This document shows, in pieces, positions 33,001 to 42,057 of a stretch of 64,000 nucleotides of DNA. Position numbers and translations under genes: made by a program. Numbering within the stretch: the stretch's first letter is position 1; the number at the start of each line of letters is the position of its first letter. Location: NCBI RefSeq assembly GCF_000142905.1, contig NW_013657659.1, positions 20,233 through 84,232 on the forward strand, read 5' to 3'. Source of the stretch: Thecamonas trahens ATCC 50062. Lineage: Eukaryota; Apusozoa; Apusomonadida; Apusomonadidae. Under the pieces are notes generated by a model that saw only the letters and a program-made list of their open reading frames with translations, made no database searches and was not told the DNA's origin.

Positions 33001-33521
33001 GCAGTGCTCGTAGCACTGGCTGTGCATACCCATCACAACCGTCCCCACCGTCCGCCCGCCCCATCAGTCCCATCCGGTATTTTTTTTCGTCTGTCCGTCC
33101 TGCAGCCCATACGTCCGTTTGCCTGTCCCACAGCCCGCCTGCCCGTCCATCTTCTTCGTCCCCACTCGCGCGCGTCTGTCCGTCCCCTCCTACAGCTCGT
33201 CCATCCCGTTCGTCCGCCATTCCGGTCACTCCATCCCAAACACCTTAACACTCACTCTCACCATGGGTATGGGCATGGGAATAGCTATGGCTATGGGTAT
33301 GGCTATGGGTATGGGTATGGGTATGGGTATAGGTGGGAGGCAGGCGGAGGCAAGGGGAGGTAGGTCCTTGGCGACACGAGCCACCACACCCAACCATAGC
33401 CATAGCCATAGCCATAGCCTTAGTCGCCCCCTCCTCCTCCCCCCCCCTCTCCCCCTACCCATACTCATTCTTATACAATGGCGTATATGGTCATGGTGGG
33501 TTTGCGTACCTTCTTGGGCAT
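27068..33521 (-). CDS. MCM3AP: GANP/MCM3AP-like mRNA export factor (RRM + SAC3 + C-terminal region)
   Basis: The main exon runs 32753-27068, with two one-base lesions: GGG 32094-32096 (joins SSSAPP to RRDHASPDDDD) and CCCCC 28732-28736 (joins QVAARG to VYGTLAGETHETK). A 12-nt first exon, MPKK|GTACGC at 33521-33510, through a 756-nt intron to AACAG gives an open 1899-aa protein; this exon is tentative. The order is a Lys-rich N-terminus; an RRM-like domain (VIFIPVV-type strand, VDIFPKFGKSKKSAIIVFE); a Pro/Ser linker; the SAC3 domain (VGTCPDMCPEHERLERY, ...RRTMDYVL, RQDYNFQ, RFHILSEHRC, MEQFSKCITDLFHMY, HKFFNPMRSVALR); an Ala/Glu/Arg coiled coil of ~170 residues; and a long C-terminal domain. 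This matches GANP (human 1980 aa), which couples TREX-2 export to nuclear pores. The RRM and SAC3 frames overlap as ATGA, so a two-gene reading is a weaker alternative. Confidence 0.83.
33262..33420. repeat. Inverted hexamer arrays (ATGGGT)n ... (CCATAG)n
   Basis: A run of ATGGGT/ATGGCT hexamers (33262-33338) and a complementary run of CCATAG (33392-33420) lie in opposite orientation ~55 bp apart, inside the proposed first intron of the GANP-like gene. They can pair as an imperfect hairpin. Confidence 0.85.
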
Positions 33522-33969
33522 GGTCGAGGTGCTTCTGGTCAAGGGGGGCAGAAACACACTCTCGCCGTGAGGGTCAAGTGCTCACCCCCGCCGACAAGGT
33601 GGCCGTCATCGCCGACAAGGTGGCCACCATCGCCGACAAGGTGGCTGTCCGTGGCCGGTAAAACCGTGATTTCTCAGCACAAGTCGACGACAGTGGTGGT
33701 GGTGGTGGCCCAGCTGACGTATTGAGGGCAGGCAGCAGCGAGTCTTGGCAGGGACGGATCACACGGCAATGGGGATGGCTGTGATCGGATGGAAGGAGAT
33801 CGAGTTGGCCTGGCTGACTGCACAGATAGAAGAGTAGACCAGTAGCTAACATCAGCATCGGCAGATATGGGCTGCAGGGGGGAGGGGGGGCTATAGATTG
33901 TACAACAAGTAAAGTGTTCAACAGCTCAAGGCTGCGGCCACCCACAGACGACGGAGAAAGTCAACCGTC
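33522..33969. other. Repeat-bearing gap upstream of GANP
   Basis: No gene is called. It contains three 21-bp copies (33590-33648) reading IADKVAT in one + frame, GGT repeats and a G-run near 33880. A + strand ORF through it has no start context or homology. Confidence 0.5.
33590..33648. repeat. 21-bp tandem repeat x3
   Basis: Three copies of GCCGACAAGGTGGCCRYCAT with few mismatches, ~70 bp upstream of the proposed GANP start on the minus strand. The 21-bp unit keeps frame in every reading. Confidence 0.9.
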
Positions 33970-34626
33970 TCAGAAAAGAGCAGCAATCGCGGCACCCACA
34001 GTCGCAACCACCACAATAGCTTCGGCAAGAGGCGCCGACGAGGCAGCGGCAGACGTGCTGCCGCTGCTACCAGGCTGCGCGTTGGCAAAACCATGGCCGA
34101 CCGTGTTGCCGCTGTTCGTCACGGCGCCGCAAGTGGTGCGCGGGTAGATGGTTGCCGCACCCGAGCACGTGCCGCAGGCAGCATCCGTGCACTCAATAGC
34201 CGAGACCGTTGACGAGCCCAGAGCGAGCGAGTTGGACGTTCCATCATTGTTGTACGCACACGTCGACATGGTGGCGATCATCGACGTTGGGTTGCCTGCG
34301 CAGGTCGGCGACGACGACCAGAACCGCATGACGTTGTCAAAGCCCGTCGTCGTCGGCTCAGTCGCCGTACACACGCGCTGATAGTACCGACCAGAAGTTC
34401 CAATTTGAGAGCAAGTGGCACCCACGCAGTTGCTCGTGTACGCAGCAGTAATCCCCAGCGCAGTCGTGTTGCCCGACACCGTGCATCCAGCGCCCGAATA
34501 AACCGTCTCCACCTGCCACTCGGCAGCAACAGCTGCCGGAACCACAGCAGCCACAACAATAGCCACAACAAGCGTCCTGTATCTTCCCAAATCCCACGGT
34601 CGCACCACATAAAGTACATGCACCAT
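33970..34626 (-). CDS. Secreted Cys/Ser/Thr-rich surface protein, probable GPI anchor
   Basis: 218 aa in one exon. The N-terminus has a hydrophobic segment (LVVAIVVAAVVPAAVAA) ending in an AVAA|E signal-peptidase site, preceded by an atypically long basic/polar lead (MVHVLYVVRPWDLGRYR), so an internal start is possible but no other ATG precedes the segment. The mature part has about ten cysteines, many Thr/Ser/Asn, and ends with a Ser/Gly/Ala-rich stretch and a short hydrophobic tail (AIVVVATVGAAIAALF) without a cytosolic end, the layout of a GPI-anchor signal. No family was recognised. A 23-bp sequence covering its start codon is identical to part of the CABLES coding sequence (40488-40510). 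Confidence 0.72.
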   Translation of the reverse strand: MVHVLYVVRPWDLGRYRTLVVAIVVAAVVPAAVAAEWQVETVYSGAGCTVSGNTTALGITAAYTSNCVGATCSQIGTSGRYYQRVCTATEPTTTGFDNVMRFWSSSPTCAGNPTSMIATMSTCAYNNDGTSNSLALGSSTVSAIECTDAACGTCSGAATIYPRTTCGAVTNSGNTVGHGFANAQPGSSGSTSAAASSAPLAEAIVVVATVGAAIAALF

Positions 34627-34782
34627 ATAAGGTTGTAGTCAAGAAATATTGTGAGTATCCTGCCCCATACGTCCACACGAGCCGGAGTATGTCCGCATGC
34701 AGGCCCCCCCCTTGTTCGCCGTTACGTACCAGTTCATTTTTTTTTTATCCAGACGGGTGTAGTGGTCAACGAGTACGACGGT

Positions 34783-34846
34783 GTGAAACAGCCCACCACT
34801 GCCCCCCTAGCGACTACATGTAGTCATATATGGTTGGCTGTTTCAC
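34783..34846. repeat. Cruciform-forming inverted repeat
   Basis: 16-nt arms at 34783-34798 and 34831-34846 are complementary with a single mismatch (GTGAAACAGCC...GGCTGTTTCAC). They enclose a perfect 14-bp palindrome (GACTACATGTAGTC, 34812-34825). It ends 25 bp before the ATG at 34871. Confidence 0.85.
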
Positions 34847-34870
34847 GGTGGATGGCAGCGGGCGTTGACT

Positions 34871-37800
34871 ATGCCGCAGTTTAGCATGAACGTAATGCTT
34901 GGCGCCATCATTTCCGCGCTCAGCCAAATGCACGCAGGCTCGGTCCCGCTACGGGTGGTGCTCGGCGAGGCGCATGACGCCGACACCTTTGTCGAGCAAC
35001 TCGTCGTCGTCATCTCGCTCGACGACGCAGCCAGCCAGCGGATCCCACGATCACTCGAAGCGTGGCATCGCTTCGATCAAGAAAAGGCTGGCAATGGAGG
35101 CACGAGGCGACAAGCCTTGTCGCGTGGCAATTCTTGCAGCAGGCGGGTGATCAGGCGGGTGATCAGGCGGGTGATCAGGCGGGTGATCAGGCGGGTGATC
35201 AGGCGGGTGATCAGGCGGGTGATCAGGCGGGTGATCAGGCGGCTCGCGAGACCCCCGGGCACATACACACACACACTCTCTCTCTCACACCACTCCTCTC
35301 TCGTTCATGGTTGAACAATGAGTGTGAATTTTCTCCAAGACATGTAGGTGCTCGTGTGGCTGGGTGGGGGGGTGGTTGGGGGTGGGATGGGGGTGGATGG
35401 GGGAAGGCAAGGGGTGAGTGGGTCCAGAAAAAGGTCGTAGTTGGCGCGAAGCACCGCGAGGAGACACTCACCGGCCAGGTCGCGGAAGGATGCATGCAGG
35501 GCAAGAAGGGGAGTTGAAACGGCCTACAAGAACTACCACTCTGCCCTGGCGGCGTACGACAGCTGCATGAGTGAGGGCATAGCCGAGGCCAAGGTGCGCA
35601 TAGCTGAGGCCAAGGTCGGAGTGGCCGAGGCCAAGGTCGACGAGGCCGAGGCCAAGGTTGACGAGGCCGAAACCAGGGTTGACAAGGCCGAGGCTATGGT
35701 CGGTGTGGCCGAGGCCGAGATCCGGGTGGCCAAGGCCAAGGTCGGGGTGGCCGAGGCTAGGCACGAGGCAGTGATTGGCGCACGGCATGCTGGAGTCGCA
35801 ACGGATGCCGACGTGGCCGAGGCCAAGGTCGGGGTGGCCGAGGCCAAGGTCGGGGTGGCCGAGGCTAGGCACGAGGCAGTGATTGGCGCACGGCATGCTG
35901 GAGTCGCAACGGATGCCGACGTGGCCGAGGCCAAGGTTGACGTGGCCGAGGCCAAGATCGGGGTGGCCGAGGCCAAGGTTGTCGTGCTCGAGGCCAAACT
36001 GCGCGAAGCGACTGCGTGTGACGCCAGCGAGGCCGAGATCGAATCAATCACGACACGACTCAAACTCGCCTCGCAAGAACTGACCCATGCCTCGCCGGCT
36101 AACGAGAAGCTCCACCCGCAGATCGGCATTATTCAGCCGCACGGGGCAGCCTCCAAGTCTAGGGCAAAGGGCTTTGCGTCACACCTATCGCCGGTCTCGG
36201 ATCCGGCAGCACTCTACCCTCTGCTGGTGACCGGGCACCTGAAGATGGTTGGATGGCCGGAGCAGGAGAGCCAGTCACCTTCGGCAAGCAGTGGAGCTTT
36301 GTCCGTGGCCGATCTTGCCAGTGGGCCGGAAGACCTCGGCAGTGGCGCTGCTGCCTCTCCGCCCACTTGCCAGTTTGTCGAGCTCGACCACAACGTCGCC
36401 CTGGGAATGTTTAGCCGCGTTGGTAACCTGCAGGCTGCTACGCAAAAGGCTGTGCGTGACATCACCCAATCTCTCTGGCCTCTGGTCTTCACCTCCAGCT
36501 CTAGCCCGTGTGTCGGGCTTGATGCTGACCCAATGCAGACCTTCCATCTCGAACGCACTTTCCTCTCGGAGCTCACGTCGTCGCTTTACGTCTTTCTTCG
36601 CGACGAGATCTCGACTCCTTTCCGAGTGACACGGAGCTGGCCAAGCACACGGCCAGTGCTTTGGATTTTGCTTGCAGCATCGAGCAGATCTCGACAAGGT
36701 CATTGCCAGCGCGACATCAGTCGAGCGCGCAACAACGCGTTTGGCCGCTATCACGTCGGAGCTGGCCCAGTCCGGATCGTCGTCGTCACGTCCAGACTCA
36801 AACCGTCGGGCAACCGAGCTGCTTGCCGCGATGATCGAGGCGGAGGAAGAACTGACCAACCCGCAACTGGAGCAGATTCCGGTTCGGGTGACGAATGCGC
36901 GCGAGAGCCGCGAAGACTCGCATGATCCCAGTTCCTCGGACGCACGCAGTGCTGATGCTGTTGTGTTCAACCGAAGCCCACTGCGGACGTGGATGTGGGT
37001 CGAACACCCGGTACTCCGCAACGCGCAGCCGGACGTACTCTGGGGCCTCCACTCCCAGCAGGTCAAGCTCGGCTTTGGCATCTTTGAGCCCGGCAGTTCC
37101 TCCAAGGGGGGACAAGTCGAGGCGTACGCTTCTGCGTTGGGGCTGGCTGCTGCTGGCTACCCTGCTGTGATTTCGATCCTCTCACTCTCGGGGTCGTTTC
37201 CCACGCCGGAAAACTCCGGCGCCAACATCTCGCTGCAACTTGCAGCTCACCTTGTCGGCGAAAACCAGGTGCAGCATGTAGCTGTGGGCCTCCTCAAGAC
37301 CGACTCGCTCACATCGTACGTGGACATTGTGGCCGGCTTTGCAGTTTCGATGTCCGAGGTCACCCAGATCATGGTCAAGCGCCTGGCGGACCCAAGCCTT
37401 GCGCCGCAGCAGTTTGGGCCCAACGTGGCGGTTGTCGCCGGATTTGTCTTCAAGTGGTTCCGCCCCTCCTCCTGCCGCTGGCCGAACCTGGATGCGTGGA
37501 CGATTGCGTCGCCCGAGCTGCGGATGTGCTTGATGGTGGTCGACAAAGCGTTCACCGTTCTCCACGGACCCCACAACGAGACGGTCGAGGCGCTACCTGG
37601 TCATGTTGCTGTCGTTGTCACCAAGGCTGTGACCGATGTTGAGGTTGACGACACGGGCGTGACTACGGCCCACTTTGACGACGTGGCGGCCCGGCTGAAG
37701 AAGCTCCATGCCGCGGGCATTGTCCATGGCGACGTCCGCCGTAGCAACATTGTCTTTGGCAACAACGGCAAAGGTTACCTCATTGACTTTGACCTTGCGC

Positions 37801-38117
37801 GGCCGGTCGGAACCGTGTACCCGGCACGTCTCCGTGTGGTGCGCGACGGGTCACGCGCGCCTGGTTGTGTCAACTCAACAGCCATCATGGCGGTTGCGCA
37901 CGACGTATTTGCGTTGGGTGGCGTGATGGAGCTGTACCAAGCCGTCGACAATGGCAGACAGAGCGAGTGGATCGCTCTCGTCGAATCGTTGAAAGCGGAG
38001 GAGTACGGTGCCGCGGTCGGCAAGCTGCCGAGCGAGTGGCCAAGCCCGCCGTTCCTGCTGCAGCGCACCAGGTCCGCCCGCAGCAAGTCGTGGTCACGCG
38101 GAACTGGGTCGCCGTAA
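34871..38117 (+). CDS. CRN-like coiled-coil protein kinase locus (gene model unresolved)
   Basis: A first open segment starts at ATG 34871 (MPQFSMNVMLGAIISALS...RFDQEK) and is lost near the 12-bp array (35142-35241). Coding resumes by about 35515. This second part begins with a long Ala/Glu/Lys/Val heptad-like coiled coil (AEAKVGVAEAKV), including a ~96-bp near-identical duplication, then ~200 ordinary residues. A kinase-like C-terminus carries HGDVRRSNIVF (catalytic loop) and LIDFDLARP (DFD instead of DFG). Two one-base lesions at 36606 and 36686 must be repaired to link coiled coil and kinase through LDSFPSDTELAKHTAS. The catalytic-loop and DFD style resembles kinases in Crinkler (CRN) proteins of oomycetes and other eukaryotes. 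This is an inference, since no LxLFLAK-type N-terminus is seen. It may be a degenerate gene. Confidence 0.5.
35142..35241. repeat. 12-bp tandem array (GGCGGGTGATCA)n
   Basis: Eight copies of a 12-bp unit containing the TGATCA palindrome. Each unit has GTGATCAG, i.e. a GT and an AG eight bases apart. The array is open in five frames because its length is a multiple of three, so apparent ORFs across it (AGDQ)n or (RVIR)n are not evidence of coding. Confidence 0.95.
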
Positions 38118-38373
38118 ACAACTACCATGGCCTCATCCTTGAACGAGCCGTGCCGATCTGCGCGTCGTCGCTACAGGGCGGATTGCATGGTCAAAGTAAG
38201 CAGCGCGTCGACTATGAGTAGCAGCATGTGACATGTGATCCGGAACTTGGCTTGGCTTGGCCAGCGTTCTCGAACATGATCACTCACAGCGCCCACTTCC
38301 CTTCCACCACCGCCAACTAACCGATCAATCTCGATCATGATCTCCCCCTTCCCTCACCCACCCATACCCATAG
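38118..38373. other. Gap upstream of the RFC4 exon
   Basis: 256 bp between the kinase stop and the first recognisable RFC4 exon. I searched it for an exon encoding the family's WVEKY and found none. It ends in CT-rich sequence and CCCATAG, a good acceptor. Confidence 0.6.
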
Positions 38374-39357
38374 CCGGCCAAAAACCCTCTCTGACATTGC
38401 GCATCAAAACGAAGTTGTTGCTACACTGCAGGGATGTGTGGATAATGACCAGCTCCCACATCTGCTGTTCTACGGACCGCCTGGCACGGGAAAGACTTCG
38501 GCTATTCTGGCCTTTGCTCATCAGCTCTGGGTCCGCTCATGAAGGAGAGGGTCCTTGAGCTCAATGCCTCGGATGAGCGTGGTATTGCTGCGGTGCGGAC
38601 TCGTATCAAGAATTTTGCAAAGATTGCGGTGGCTAAGACCACCGTCGAGGGCTTCCCTTGCCCGCCCATCAAGCTCATCATTCTCGACGAGGCCGACTCG
38701 CTGACGCCTGCAGCTCAGTCGGCGCTCCGCCGGACCATGGAGCTGTACTCCAAGTTTACTCGGTTCTGCCTCATCGGCAACTACGTCTCTCGCATCATCG
38801 ACCCCATCACGTCGCGCTGCTCAAAGTTCCGCTTCAAGCCGCTGCCGGCAGACGTCGTCACGGCCCGCGTCACTCGCATCGCCGCCGACGAAGGTCTCGC
38901 CGTCGCCCCGGCCGTCCTCGACGCTATTATGCAGGTCTCCGGCGGTGACATGCGCAAGGCCGTCACTCTCCTCCAGTCCGGATTCCGCCTCTACGGCGCC
39001 GAGCTCGACGCCGACGCCGTCTTTGACCTCTCCGGCGAGCTCCCACCCTCCCGCCTCGACGCCCTTCTCGATGTCATCCGCTCCAACAAGTTCTCCCAGC
39101 TCAAGGCTGCTGTTGAGGACCTGGTCCTCGACGGCTTTTCAGGCGACAAGCTTGTCATTGCTCTCTCCGACTGGGTCGTCGCCACCGCAGACATCTCAGA
39201 CCTCCAGAAGGCCTTTATCATGCGTCGCCTGGCCCTTGCCGACAAGGCTCTCCAGGACGGTGCCGACGAGTACCTGCAGATGCTCGACCTCGCCTCTCAC
39301 ACTATGCGCGTCTACGCCAAGCTCCCGCTCAACCTTGGCGTCCGCGAGTCGCTGTAA
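38374..39357 (+). CDS. RFC4: Replication factor C subunit 4 (5' exon not found)
   Basis: The exon opens after a CATAG acceptor in phase 2 with (Y)RPKTLSDIAHQNEVVATLQG. It continues through LLFYGPPGTGKTSAIL (Walker A), LIILDEADSLT (Walker B), SRC (sensor 1 Arg finger region, ITSRCSKFRFKPL) and the C-terminal collar. One base is missing in GGG 38529-38531; adding G gives HQLWGPLMKERVLELNASDERGI, exactly the family sequence. 327 residues are visible; human RFC4 has 363, so ~35-40 N-terminal residues including WVEKY are absent and must lie in an upstream exon. Clamp loader for PCNA. The stop is 17 bp from the stop of convergent CABLES. Confidence 0.9.
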
Positions 39358-39374
39358 ACCATTCACCGCCAGCT

Positions 39375-41549
39375 CTACATCTCGCCGCCACCGCCTCCAG
39401 TACTATCCGAGTCCGACCACGCGTCCAGCTCCTCATCTAGCTGGTGCTGTGCAAGCTCGACAGGCACCGACGAGTAAAACGCCCTGAGATACGCGAGCTG
39501 AAACGGTGAGAACGGACCAAACTCGCTGATATCCTTCTTGAGGTCCGAGCACAGCCGCGTCAGGTGCGGCAGCGCCTCCTGGACCTGCACATGCAGCGCA
39601 AACTCGAGCTGGATCATGACGCGGAACTCGGTCCGCATCACGTACCGCATCGAGACCGAAAAAGCCCGTGAGAGCGCGTCCAGCAGGGCGTTGTACTCGC
39701 CCGCCTTACGCCCGTTGAACTTTTCCGCCAGCAGCAGACACGCTGCGCCCAGCAGCTTGAGCGTCGCGCCCACGGCCTTGCCGGCAATGATGAGCTTCTC
39801 AAAGTACACGTACGCCAGTGCAACCGTCGAGAGATCGAGCCCGACCTCCGACGCCACCCCCAGCATCGTCCGCTTCAGCCCGCGTATCCGGCCCAGCGTC
39901 AGCGACGGGTGCAGCTCCTCGTGCCGCTGCCGGAACTGCTCGTTGAGCTGCCGCTTGAGTTCTTTCGGTGCCACATAAGGAACGACAGAGATCATAAGCC
40001 CCGGAAGCTGATACAGCACTCGCTCCGTGCCAGATCGCAGCGACGGATTGTCCAGAAAGTACGGATCGTAGCCCGACTTGGCTACCCCGCCACCGTCAGC
40101 TTCCTCGCCAGCGTCGTCGCCGCCCTCGCTCTCGTGCCCGCTCCCGCCGTCGTCACTGATCCGCCGCTCGTGCATCTCGCGCTCGTTCCCGCCGCCGCTA
40201 CCACTGACTCCGCTGGCCGCACTCCAGCCACCGCCGTCATCATCGCCGCAAAGCCGCTCAAACGTCTTACCCACCCAGACCGGGCGGAGCAAGTCACGGT
40301 GCGACGCCGCTCGCTTTTTGCGGAGAAAGAGCCACGAGTGGTCGACCTCGTCGAGCTCGCCGCCGCCGGCCAGCCCGCCCGGCCCACTCCCGCTCCCGCC
40401 CATGCCAGCCGTCCTCACCCGGAGCTTTGAATCCGACTTGATCACCGAGAACAGCGCAAACGGCGGCGAGTGCAGGATCGGGCCGATGTACATGCACCAT
40501 ATAAGGTTGTCGCCACCATCCGTTGCACCGCTCGTCTCCTCCGAGAACGGGACCGAGAAGAAGATGCGGCAGTTGGACATCATCGAGCCGAGCAGCGACA
40601 CCTGCCGCGACCGTTGCAGCGATCGGATCGAGACCACGTTGTGCGAGTGAACCGCCTGCGACTTGCGAACCTCCACTAGGCCATCATCAGCCATCAGCGA
40701 GCGGATGCCCGGCTCAGCGCCGGCTCGCCCCTCGCCCTCGCCGCTCCGGCCCTGCGCTAACGTCTCCACGTCGCCCCAGTACCGCGTTCCGTGGCTCCGC
40801 GTCCCTAGCTTGATCCCCACCAGAAACTTGATCGCTGCTGCCTTGAACACGTTGGCCTGCGACGGCGCAATCGGTGCAGGCCGCACCTGCCCCGGAAGGC
40901 TCTCGCCGCTCCCGCCGCTGCCTCCCGCCCCTGCACTCGCCACCACCGGCCCGCCACTGACGCTGCCGACGCCGCCGCCAGGCGGCCCGAACTCGCGATC
41001 GCGCGAGGCGGACCGACTCATTCCGGGCGATGCCCGACGTGATGCCAACCGCCGCTGAGCCGGCGACTGCCGCCGGTGATGGACCGCGCCAAGACCGCGC
41101 GCGCCGCGATGCCGATGCGCAGTACCCGGAGGAAGCCCCACACCAGCTGCCGTTCTTTCTCCACTCCCACCCGGCGCTAGAGCCACCACATCAACCTCAC
41201 CATCCGCGTCAACCTCTTGCGTCTCCACCGCAAAGGTGACGATTCTCGGCGTGACCGGACCAGACTCGAGCTCGCCCTCGACCCCAATGACCGACGCGAG
41301 TTCCGGATCATGACCCATGCGATGTCTTCCACCACGACCACCACCTCTATGCCCACCACGATACGCTCTTCCACCATCATCCTCATCATACCCGCCATCA
41401 ACGCCCACATACAGCCCAACTCTATCGTCATTGTCATCATCATCGACCTCGCCCAGACCACCTCTCATACCACCGCCATCGCCTTCTCCACTTCCAGTCA
41501 ACAGCATGGCAACTGAAGTCGGTACAGACCGAGAACGAGGTATAGACAT
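39375..41549 (-). CDS. CABLES: CABLES-like cyclin-box protein (Cdk5/Abl enzyme substrate)
   Basis: 724 aa from ATG 41549 in one exon; the frame is open a little further upstream but without ATG. The N-terminal ~230 residues are disordered and rich in Gly, Asp, Arg and Ser. The middle contains the CABLES-type segment with VSIRSLQRSRQVSLLGSMM and SNCRIFFSV. The C-terminal ~190 residues form the cyclin-like box: YFLDNPSLRSGTERVLYQLPG, PYVAPKELKRQLNEQFRQRH, LTLGRIRGLKR, TVALAYVYFEKLIIAGK, GAACLLLAEKF, FRVMIQLEFALHV. This order is the CABLES1/2 layout. In animals these proteins link CDKs to Abl/Src kinases. Role in a protist is unknown. Confidence 0.85.
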   Translation of the reverse strand: MSIPRSRSVPTSVAMLLTGSGEGDGGGMRGGLGEVDDDDNDDRVGLYVGVDGGYDEDDGGRAYRGGHRGGGRGGRHRMGHDPELASVIGVEGELESGPVTPRIVTFAVETQEVDADGEVDVVALAPGGSGERTAAGVGLPPGTAHRHRGARGLGAVHHRRQSPAQRRLASRRASPGMSRSASRDREFGPPGGGVGSVSGGPVVASAGAGGSGGSGESLPGQVRPAPIAPSQANVFKAAAIKFLVGIKLGTRSHGTRYWGDVETLAQGRSGEGEGRAGAEPGIRSLMADDGLVEVRKSQAVHSHNVVSIRSLQRSRQVSLLGSMMSNCRIFFSVPFSEETSGATDGGDNLIWCMYIGPILHSPPFALFSVIKSDSKLRVRTAGMGGSGSGPGGLAGGGELDEVDHSWLFLRKKRAASHRDLLRPVWVGKTFERLCGDDDGGGWSAASGVSGSGGGNEREMHERRISDDGGSGHESEGGDDAGEEADGGGVAKSGYDPYFLDNPSLRSGTERVLYQLPGLMISVVPYVAPKELKRQLNEQFRQRHEELHPSLTLGRIRGLKRTMLGVASEVGLDLSTVALAYVYFEKLIIAGKAVGATLKLLGAACLLLAEKFNGRKAGEYNALLDALSRAFSVSMRYVMRTEFRVMIQLEFALHVQVQEALPHLTRLCSDLKKDISEFGPFSPFQLAYLRAFYSSVPVELAQHQLDEELDAWSDSDSTGGGGGEM

Positions 41550-42057
41550 GCTGTACAATACGAGTCACCACTCTCAGAGAGCGGTAGCTATAGCCGTAGC
41601 CGTCTACCCGTTCACCTCGTCCACCCTCGTCCACAGCTCGGCCACAGCTCGGCCACAGCTCGGCCACAGCTCACCGCCAACTCGACGAGTCGCTGCCATT
41701 GCCTCTCGGCCACCACTCGGCAACTCACCCCGAGAGGCAAGTCAAGTCAACGTGGTGCAAAGGGATCTGGACCTTGACTGCCGAGAACGGCCACACAACC
41801 CATACTCACCAGCAACCTCCACATCACCTTCAACCTCAAGCCGTCGACATCAACCATATCCGGCCACAATCTCATCATCATTACCACCAACACTCTGCTT
41901 ACCCGCGACGAGAATCAAAGAAAACAAAAAGCCACTTCCGATCGATCGCCTGCCGATCGATCAAGATCACGACCACGACCACGTTCACCCCCTCCCCACC
42001 CACCGCCACCACCCCTTCCCCAACCACCTCTCGCTCCCAAACACCACACCTTCAACC
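41550..42057. other. Divergent gap CABLES / VPS13
   Basis: 508 bp without a recognisable gene. It contains a triple CAGCTCGGCCA repeat (about 41633-41667), a GATCACGACCACGACC stretch and A/C-rich sequence running into the VPS13 start. Confidence 0.6.

Noticed and set aside
34865-35150. GTG/TTG starts as true starts
   Set aside because: Several open frames in the window begin at non-ATG codons; in a eukaryotic nuclear gene I moved starts to ATG or to an upstream exon.
35142-35241. (AGDQ)n or (RVIR)n coding repeats
   Set aside because: A stop-free 12-mer is open in five frames on the two strands, so openness carries no information here.
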